A stretch of 12,019 nt of DNA, taken from Planctomycetota bacterium (GTDB lineage Bacteria > Planctomycetota > Phycisphaerae > UBA1845). Position numbers and translations under genes: made by a program. How positions within the stretch are numbered: position 1 is the first letter of the stretch; each line of letters opens with the position of its first letter. Positions 7,193 to 12,019 of the stretch are shown in pieces. Location of the stretch: the NCBI GenBank assembly GCA_022567365.1, contig JADFHG010000042.1, positions 1 to 12,019 on the forward strand, written 5' to 3'. The notes beneath the pieces were generated by a model, which was not told the origin of the DNA, did no database searches, and worked only from the letters and a program-made list of their open reading frames with translations.

Positions 7193-8418
7193 CAGACGGC
7201 CTCCGCCGGCATGGCACCGGTCTGCGTCGGTTCATTCCTGATTTCCGGCATGTTCAACTGCCTTCCGGTGATGGGGGCGGTCGATCGCGCGGCAATCCAT
7301 AGGGTCGCGCCTAGGATGAGCAGGTTGCCGGCGGGTGCGAGCGCCGAGCGGTGGAGGCGGAAATAGAGCAAGAGGACGGCCAGCACGAACATCGCCAGCA
7401 TCATCGGGATCAAACGCAACCACGCCAACCGCATCAGTTGATCGAATCGAAACCGCGGAATCGTCCAGCGGATCCACATCATCACGAAGAGCATGGCGAC
7501 AATCTTGCCGCCGATGACCGCCATCTTGCACATGACGGCGAAGAAACCGGTTGCCTCGGGCTGCGTCCAAGGAAGGTAGGGGAAGTGCCACCCGCCGAGG
7601 AAGAGGACGGCGATGAAGGCGCTGCCGGTGATCATATGCGCGTACTCGGCGAGAAAAAACATGCCGAACTTGAGCGCGCTATATTCGACGTGATAACCGC
7701 CGACGAGTTCCTGCTCGGCTTCGGCGAGGTCGAACGGCATCCGATTCGCTTCGGCGAGGGCGGTGATGAACAGAACGACGAATGCGAGCGGATGAAGGAA
7801 TACGTTCCACTGCGGGATGAACCCGATCCAGTATTCGCCGCCGGCTTGAAGACTCGTAATCGTTTCGAGGCGAAGCGTCCCCATGGTGAGTACGACGACG
7901 AGGATGCAAAGGCCCATCGGAATCTCATAGCTGATCATCTGGGCCGTCGCGCGGATCGCCCCGAAAAACGCGAACTTGTTGTTGCTCGCCCAGCCGCCGA
8001 CGACCACGCCGTAGACCGCCATCGACGCGACGCCGATGATGTAGAGCAATCCGATGTCGGGTCTTGCGACCTGCACCTCGAGCAGCTTGTCCCCGATTTG
8101 CCACTGCCCGCCCCAGGGAATAGCCGCGAACCCTACCAGCGAGACGATGAAAATGATCGCCGGCGCCGCCAGGAACAACGGCTTGTCCACGTGCCCCGGT
8201 ATGAAGTCCTCTTTCAGGAAGAACTTGGCGCCATCGGCGACCGGCTGAAGCAGTCCGAGCGGTCCCACGCGGTTGGGACCCTTTCGATCTTGAATCCACG
8301 CCGATATCTTCCGCTCGAAATAGATGCAATACGCGACCGAGGGCAGAATGACGCCCAACATGATAAACGCCGCCAAGGCGATGCTGAAACCAAACTGACT
8401 CGTCAGGAAATCCCACAT
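7192..8418 (-). CDS. nuoH: NADH-quinone oxidoreductase subunit H
   Basis: Membrane subunit that forms the heel of complex I and much of the quinone chamber, 408 residues against about 325-350 in common homologues. Diagnostic segments are all present: YFERKISAWIQDRKGPNRVG (residues 33-52), SYEIPMGL near 163-170, the loop AEANRMPFDLAEAEQELVGG (222-241) followed by YHVEYS, and WIRWTIPRFRFDQLM (315-329). The usual family end falls near residue 355. A further hydrophobic stretch (about 364-378) and a polar tail follow, suggesting an additional carboxy-terminal helix. The start ATG at 8418 gives MWDFLTSQFGFSIALAAFIM. The gene lies 46 nt after nuoG, with no strong ribosome-binding site seen, and overlaps nuoI by 1 nt. 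Confidence 0.97.
   Translation of the reverse strand: MWDFLTSQFGFSIALAAFIMLGVILPSVAYCIYFERKISAWIQDRKGPNRVGPLGLLQPVADGAKFFLKEDFIPGHVDKPLFLAAPAIIFIVSLVGFAAIPWGGQWQIGDKLLEVQVARPDIGLLYIIGVASMAVYGVVVGGWASNNKFAFFGAIRATAQMISYEIPMGLCILVVVLTMGTLRLETITSLQAGGEYWIGFIPQWNVFLHPLAFVVLFITALAEANRMPFDLAEAEQELVGGYHVEYSALKFGMFFLAEYAHMITGSAFIAVLFLGGWHFPYLPWTQPEATGFFAVMCKMAVIGGKIVAMLFVMMWIRWTIPRFRFDQLMRLAWLRLIPMMLAMFVLAVLLLYFRLHRSALAPAGNLLILGATLWIAARSTAPITGRQLNMPEIRNEPTQTGAMPAEAV
7200..7204 (-). promoter_or_regulatory. Ribosome-binding site of nuoI inside the end of nuoH
   Basis: GGAGG on the minus strand, 7 nt before the nuoI ATG at 7192. It fixes that start and indicates coupling to nuoH. Confidence 0.7.
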
Positions 8419-8464
8419 GGTTCGTTTGCGTCAATCTCGTGAGCGCCCCGCGACCACCAAACGA

Positions 8465-10087
8465 TCACTGCGCGTATCCAGCAAGCGCCGGCGCGTCGTG
8501 CGGATCGGCGATTGCCGGCAACTCCTCAACCATCATCTCGCGTACGCGACCGCCGGAGTATAGCCCCGAATAGCCCGCGATTTCGAACAAATACTGCCCG
8601 TCGCGCCGTGCGCCTTCGGGCGGGCGGATCGCGCGGTCGAAGGTCTGCACCAGACCGTCTGCGTTGACGAAACTACCGTCGCGCTCGACCCATGCGCACG
8701 CCGGGAGCACGACCTCGGCGGCGATCGTCAGATCGCTGGCGAACATGTCCTGCACCACGAGCAGATCCAGCTTCGACGCGCACTTGGCCAGCGGCTTGTC
8801 CACCCACTCTCGCGGGTAACCGCCCACGATCCACGCGGCCAAGATCGCACCGTTCGCCGCGGCCTCGCAAAACCCCTCGAACGATTCGGTAGTCCCGCCG
8901 GCTGATTCGAGGACCATCTCGATCCCTCGCCGGTTCGGACACTTTTCCTTCAGGATCGTGAACTTGACGGCATCCCCTTCCGCGCCGGCGGGGAAGACCT
9001 CGTCCTCGCCCACCAATGGTACCGGTCCCATCGCGAGCGTCGAATCAGGAGCGACCTCGCGCAAGAAACGGGCGAGCAACCACGCCTCCTCGCACGCCAT
9101 GAACGGCGAGAACACGGCCGCCACCGTTTCGCCGCCATGGCGGCGTACGTGTTCCTCGAAGCGAAATCGCACGATGTCCGCGACGTCCTCCCACTCGGGC
9201 GTTTCTTTTCCCGAGCCGCGGCGCAGCGAAGGACTGGTGATGCGTTTCTTGTCATGCACGTACTTGAACCCGAATCGCCCTTCATCGCAGATCCACCAGT
9301 CATTGACCCGCGGGTTGTGGCGCGGCTTGAGTCGATAGACCACGTCGTCACAACTGTCCACGCGAATCGAGCATCCGCGTGCGCAGCCGGGGCAGATCGA
9401 TGAGGCGGGTTTCAATTCCCACACGCGCTTCTTGAACAGGAAGTCCTTGTCGAGAAGCGCCCCGACGGGACAGATGTCCACAACGTTTCCCTGAAGCGGA
9501 TTGTCGAGTGGGAATCCCGGGAATACGTCGATCTCCTCGCGGGCGCCGCGCTGCACCACGCAGAGTTCACGCGTGCCGGACACCTCCTGCGCGAAACGCA
9601 CACACCGCGTGCACATGACGCAGCGATCCGAGTAGAGCAGTGTTTTGGGGCCGACGTCCTTTTTCGGGTTGACGTGCTTCTGTTCGACCATGCGTGAGAC
9701 CGGTTCACCGTGGCGGAAGCTATAGTCCTGCAAATAGCATTCGCCGGCCTGATCGCAGACCGGGCAGTCCAACGGGTGGTTCAGCAGGAAGAACTCCATG
9801 CATTGTTTTTGATTGTCGCGCACCGCATCGGACGCAAAGCGGACCTCCATGCCGTCGCGGATCGGCGTCTGGCACGAAGGCATCAACTTGGGCGCCCAAC
9901 CCATTTCCCGAGTCTTCGGGTGCGGCATCTTCATTTCCATCAGGCAGAGTCGGCACGACGCCACCACCGAGAGACCGGGGTGATAGCAATAGTGCGGCAC
10001 GTCCCAGCCCGCTTCGACCGCGGCCTGTAGGACGGGAATGCCCTCGCGGCATTCGATCTCCTGATTGTCGATGATGATTTTCGCCAT
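8465..10087 (-). CDS. nuoG: NADH-quinone oxidoreductase subunit G, short form
   Basis: Large iron-sulfur subunit of the NADH module, but only 540 residues, where many bacterial NuoG are about 690-910. Clusters in order are: the 2Fe-2S set Cys34, 45, 48 and 72 (N1b); His104 with Cys108, 111 and 117 in HPLDCPVCDQAGEC (N5); Cys156, 159, 162 and 206 (N4); and Cys232, 235, 239 and 267 in CPGCARGC and WWICDEGRF, the set that would hold the off-path cluster N7. The molybdopterin-oxidoreductase-like domain is cut down to about residues 280-540 yet keeps LTIAAEVVLPACAWVERDGS and the following FVNADGLVQ. The stop is clean and the next gene follows normally, so this looks like a compact natural form rather than a broken gene. 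It starts 14 nt after the protease gene. Confidence 0.95.
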   Translation of the reverse strand: MAKIIIDNQEIECREGIPVLQAAVEAGWDVPHYCYHPGLSVVASCRLCLMEMKMPHPKTREMGWAPKLMPSCQTPIRDGMEVRFASDAVRDNQKQCMEFFLLNHPLDCPVCDQAGECYLQDYSFRHGEPVSRMVEQKHVNPKKDVGPKTLLYSDRCVMCTRCVRFAQEVSGTRELCVVQRGAREEIDVFPGFPLDNPLQGNVVDICPVGALLDKDFLFKKRVWELKPASSICPGCARGCSIRVDSCDDVVYRLKPRHNPRVNDWWICDEGRFGFKYVHDKKRITSPSLRRGSGKETPEWEDVADIVRFRFEEHVRRHGGETVAAVFSPFMACEEAWLLARFLREVAPDSTLAMGPVPLVGEDEVFPAGAEGDAVKFTILKEKCPNRRGIEMVLESAGGTTESFEGFCEAAANGAILAAWIVGGYPREWVDKPLAKCASKLDLLVVQDMFASDLTIAAEVVLPACAWVERDGSFVNADGLVQTFDRAIRPPEGARRDGQYLFEIAGYSGLYSGGRVREMMVEELPAIADPHDAPALAGYAQ

Positions 10088-10101
10088 GTGTCTCGTTCGG
10101 T

Positions 10102-10494
10102 CTACGTGGTCCGCCGCTTTGTACCCGCTGCATAGCCCATCAAGTTCATGGTCATCGGTCGGAGCTCCCGGTTGAACGGATCGAGCACCAGCTCGAGCGC
10201 TGCAAGCGTCGTAACGCCCAGCAAGTTCCGGTCCTTTTTCTCGCCGAAGATGACCGGGGCCGCACCGCCGGTACCCTTGTACTCGAAGAAGGCGTCGCCG
10301 ATCTCCCGCGTGACCTTACTTCCGTCCGCGAGGAAGAAATCGCGCTTGCGGTGCGGGCGGATCCCAAGCGCGCGCAACGTCGTCGAACTGACGAGCGAGT
10401 ACACCGCACCGGAATCAACGAGGAACTCGACGACGCGCGCGCGTTTCCCCTCGTGAGACTTCTTCACCTTGACTTTGACGGCCGCAACGCTCAT
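10102..10494 (-). CDS. Small retropepsin-like (clan AA) aspartic protease in the nuo operon
   Basis: A 130-residue soluble protein with no signal peptide or membrane helix. It shows the layout of a one-domain retropepsin-type aspartic protease: the catalytic motif VEFLVDSGAVYSLV (Asp27-Ser28-Gly29), a flap-like segment FFLADGSKV (53-61), and the hydrophobic-hydrophobic-Gly motif NLLGVTTLAALELVLDP (90-106). Such proteins have one catalytic Asp per chain and act as homodimers. No complex I role is established for this family to my knowledge. The ATG at 10494 was chosen because GAGGA lies 5 nt upstream and the reading then enters the fold directly. The open frame upstream to 10632 overlaps nuoF and is a shadow. 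It lies 8 nt after nuoF and 14 nt before nuoG, so it is almost surely co-transcribed and coupled. The protease family is fairly sure; substrate and activity are unknown. Confidence 0.85.
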   Translation of the reverse strand: MSVAAVKVKVKKSHEGKRARVVEFLVDSGAVYSLVSSTTLRALGIRPHRKRDFFLADGSKVTREIGDAFFEYKGTGGAAPVIFGEKKDRNLLGVTTLAALELVLDPFNRELRPMTMNLMGYAAGTKRRTT

Positions 10495-10499
10495 CGAAG

Positions 10500-10504
10500 T
10501 CCTC
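10500..10504 (-). promoter_or_regulatory. Ribosome-binding site of the protease gene overlapping the nuoF stop
   Basis: GAGGA on the minus strand, sharing bases with the nuoF TGA and 5 nt before the ATG at 10494. It decides the start of the protease gene and implies its translation depends on ribosomes finishing nuoF. Confidence 0.75.
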
Positions 10505-11810
10505 AATTCAACACGTTCAATGCGGCTTGCGACCGTCCAGGCGCCTGATTCCGGATCGCCTCTTCGAGCTCCGATCGGAACTTCTTGACGATCGTCTCGA
10601 TCGGATACGTCGCTCCGTCGGCCAGACCGCAAATGCTCAGCCCGGGCATCATGCCCATATTCCGGGCCGTTTCAAGCAACAGATCGAGATCCTCCATTCG
10701 CCCGGCGCCGTTGGCGATGCGCTGCGCGATCTTGTCCATCCAGCTCGTGCCCTCGCGGCACTGCGTACACTGACCGCAGGATTCGGTCGAGTAAAACCGC
10801 GTCATGTTGCGAAGCACGAGGCGAATATCCGTTTCGGTGTCGATCACGACCGCCGCCGCCGTGCCGAGCCCGAGCAAGCCGTACTTGCGCGGATCTTCAA
10901 AGTCCATCTTCATGTCAAGCTCGTCGGCGGTAAGGATGCCCATCGAGATACCGCCGGGCAGGACGCCCTTGATCTTTTTGCCGTCCAACATGCCGCCGCC
11001 CATGTCGTCGCGTTCGATGAGATCGCGCACCGTGATCTCCATCGAGTCCTCATAGCAGCCGGGCCGCTTCACGGGACCGCTCACGCAGAACAGCTTCGGA
11101 CCGGCGCTGTGCGGCGGGCCTATTCCCGTGAACCAATCCGCGCCACGCTCGATAATGTGCGGCAGGCAGGATAGCGTTTCCACGTTGTTGACCACGGTCG
11201 GGCGGTGGAACAGCCCGGCGACGGCCGGGAAAGGCGGTTTGATTCTGGGCCAACCCCGCTTGCCCTCGAGCGACTCGATCAGCCCGGTCTCCTCGCCGCA
11301 GACGTACGCCCCGGCGCCGCGGTGAATGTAGCACTCGAGCGAGTAGTCGCTCTTGAAGATCTTCTTTCCGAGATAGCCGGCGGCGTAGGCTTCGTCGATC
11401 GCCTTTTGAAGAATGTGAAACTGCTCGTGGAACTCGACGCGCAGGTAGATGTAGGCGATTTGCGACTGCGTCGCGTATGCCGCGATGATGGTACCCTCGA
11501 TGAGCTGATGGGGATCCTCCTCCATGAGCACTCGATTGCAAAAGGTCGGCGGCTCGGACTCGTCGGCGTTCACGCAAAGGAGCGTGACTTCGCGCTCCTT
11601 CGGAAGGAAACTCCATTTGACCCCAGCCGGAAAGCCGGCACCCCCGCGCCCGCGCAGGTTGGCCGCTTTGACCTCCTCGACGACTTCGTCCGGGGTCATC
11701 TCGAGGGTCTTGCGCGCGGCCCGGTAACCGCCGCGAGCCTCATACACCTTCAACGTCCGCGCACCCTCGACGCCTCGGTTCCTCAGTAGTATGGGTTCAA
11801 ACTTTGCCAT
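10503..11810 (-). CDS. nuoF: NADH-quinone oxidoreductase subunit F (NADH and FMN binding)
   Basis: Electron-entry subunit of complex I, 435 residues, the normal length. It oxidises NADH through FMN and passes electrons to 4Fe-4S cluster N3. Visible motifs are the glycine-rich loop NLRGRGGAGFPAGVKWSF (51-68), the FMN/NADH loop VNADESEPPTF (80-90), IHRGAGAYVCGEETGLIES (162-180), RPTVVNNVETLS (203-214), and the N3 cysteines 345, 348, 351 and 394 in ESCGQCTQCREGTSW and SICGLADGA. Two loops differ from the patterns I expect: Pro88 and Cys91 where Gly and Lys are usual (ESEPGTFK), and Gln350 where Pro is usual (CTPC). The ATG at 11810 is preceded at 12 nt by GAGGG, a long spacing. The protease gene follows after 8 nt. 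The identity is secure. Confidence 0.97.
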   Translation of the reverse strand: MAKFEPILLRNRGVEGARTLKVYEARGGYRAARKTLEMTPDEVVEEVKAANLRGRGGAGFPAGVKWSFLPKEREVTLLCVNADESEPPTFCNRVLMEEDPHQLIEGTIIAAYATQSQIAYIYLRVEFHEQFHILQKAIDEAYAAGYLGKKIFKSDYSLECYIHRGAGAYVCGEETGLIESLEGKRGWPRIKPPFPAVAGLFHRPTVVNNVETLSCLPHIIERGADWFTGIGPPHSAGPKLFCVSGPVKRPGCYEDSMEITVRDLIERDDMGGGMLDGKKIKGVLPGGISMGILTADELDMKMDFEDPRKYGLLGLGTAAAVVIDTETDIRLVLRNMTRFYSTESCGQCTQCREGTSWMDKIAQRIANGAGRMEDLDLLLETARNMGMMPGLSICGLADGATYPIETIVKKFRSELEEAIRNQAPGRSQAALNVLN

Positions 11811-11835
11811 CGCGCTGCTATACCCTCGTACGCTT

Positions 11836-11852
11836 CGACAAGATACTTGTCG
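11836..11852. promoter_or_regulatory. Short perfect palindrome in the nuoF leader (candidate operator or hairpin)
   Basis: cgacaag-ata-cttgtcg: a 7-bp inverted repeat with 3-nt spacer, 26 nt upstream of the nuoF start. Its symmetry and position would fit a dimeric regulator site or a small leader hairpin. I do not recognise a specific regulator, and no convincing -35/-10 pair surrounds it. Confidence 0.35.
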
Positions 11853-11860
11853 GACGGGCT

Positions 11861-12004
11861 GCTAGTGCATCGTCAACCTTGAACCTGCGGGTTTCACGGC
11901 AAGCTCTTTCCGAACCGCGACCGTGAGGGAGCGGCGTTTGCACGGTCGCCCCGCTCGCGCTCGATCCGGTCAACCCACAAGACGACGTGTGACCATGCAC
12001 TAGC
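11861..12004. repeat. MITE-like element bounded by imperfect terminal inverted repeats upstream of nuoF
   Basis: The left end gctagtgcatcgtca (11861-11875) and the reverse complement of the right end gctagtgcatggtca (12004-11990) match at 14 of 15 positions. Just outside, cggacgg occurs at both ends (11851-11857 and, inverted, 12010-12004). Between them is non-coding sequence with a hairpin and a segment reading PLPHGRGSE on the minus strand. The right end carries the TAG that would stop the gene upstream. No transposase is present. It could be a small non-autonomous mobile element or a large transcript hairpin. Confidence 0.5.
11917..11949. repeat. Hairpin inside the nuoF leader element (PHGRGSE-type repeat)
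   Basis: gcgaccgtg (11917-11925) pairs perfectly with cacggtcgc (11941-11949) around a 15-nt loop. The strand that matches the transcript reads ccgctccctcacggtcgcgg. From memory this resembles a dispersed intergenic repeat of planctomycete genomes. There is no U-run, so it is not a classical terminator. Confidence 0.6.
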
Positions 12005-12019
12005 CGTCCGCCATCGTTC
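12000..12019 (-). CDS. Possible 3' end of the upstream gene (perhaps nuoE)
   Basis: At the right edge the minus strand can be read as codons T-M-A-D-G followed by TAG at 12002-12000. In most nuo operons nuoE precedes nuoF, so this could be its last codons, but five codons do not identify a gene. The stop lies inside the inverted repeat of the leader element. A different frame or plain intergenic sequence is equally possible. Confidence 0.2.

Noticed and set aside
7351..8442. 363-codon open frame on the plus strand
   Set aside because: Antisense shadow of nuoH, low complexity in charged residues and no domain.
10495..10632. Amino-terminal extension of the protease frame into nuoF
   Set aside because: It overlaps the nuoF coding region, whereas the ATG at 10494 has a good ribosome-binding site 5 nt upstream and begins just before the protease fold.
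11843..11876. TTGACG at 11876-11871 as a -35 box for nuoF
   Set aside because: The nearest -10-like TATCTT is about 25 nt away and no good hexamer occurs at 16-19 nt, so it is not a credible sigma-70 type promoter.
11818..12000. 60-codon minus-strand open frame containing LPHGRGSE
   Set aside because: It spans the inverted repeats and hairpin of the leader element, has no ribosome-binding site, and its peptide is the translation of a repeat.

Overview
The window holds most of one operon, transcribed entirely from the minus strand, for the proton-pumping NADH:quinone oxidoreductase (respiratory complex I, type NDH-1). In transcription order (right to left) the genes are nuoF, a small retropepsin-like aspartic protease gene, nuoG, nuoH, nuoI, nuoJ, nuoK, nuoL, nuoM and the first 397 codons of nuoN, which runs off the left edge. 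All were identified from diagnostic motifs: Fe-S cysteine sets, the NADH/FMN loops, the quinone-site loop of NuoH, and the Glu/Lys channel residues of NuoK, NuoL, NuoM and NuoN. nuoA-D and nuoE are not visible. At most, five final codons of an upstream gene (possibly nuoE) lie at the right edge.

The DNA is GC-rich. Three kinds of palindromic intergenic repeat interrupt or flank the operon: copies reading RGLKPAA or EPRASARA, copies of the form cgtccgcc...ggcggacg, and one reading LPHGRGSE. From memory these resemble dispersed repeats of Planctomycetota genomes, so a planctomycete (perhaps Phycisphaerae-like) is the best guess. This is inference and was not checked against a database.

Layout: 11811-12019 is an upstream leader with a palindrome and a small element bounded by imperfect terminal inverted repeats. 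10503-11810 is nuoF. 10102-10494 is the protease gene, with its ribosome-binding site inside the nuoF stop region. 8465-10087 is a short nuoG. 5491-8418 is nuoH-I-J-K, linked by 1-nt, 4-nt and 1-nt overlaps. After an 84-nt gap comes nuoL (3421-5406). A 191-nt gap then holds a perfect 27-bp inverted repeat, followed by nuoM (1181-3229) and nuoN (1-1191), which overlap by 11 nt.

NuoF and NuoG carry electrons from NADH through FMN and Fe-S clusters, and NuoI passes them toward quinone bound at the NuoH interface. NuoH, J, K, L, M and N form the membrane proton-translocating arm.

The most unusual points are the protease gene between nuoF and nuoG, and a NuoM carboxy-terminal tail of about 155 residues that contains four copies (three identical) of a 24-nt palindromic repeat. 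The repeats sit only at the looser gene junctions and never inside the tightly coupled nuoH-I-J-K block. No gene-free stretch exceeds 300 bases.
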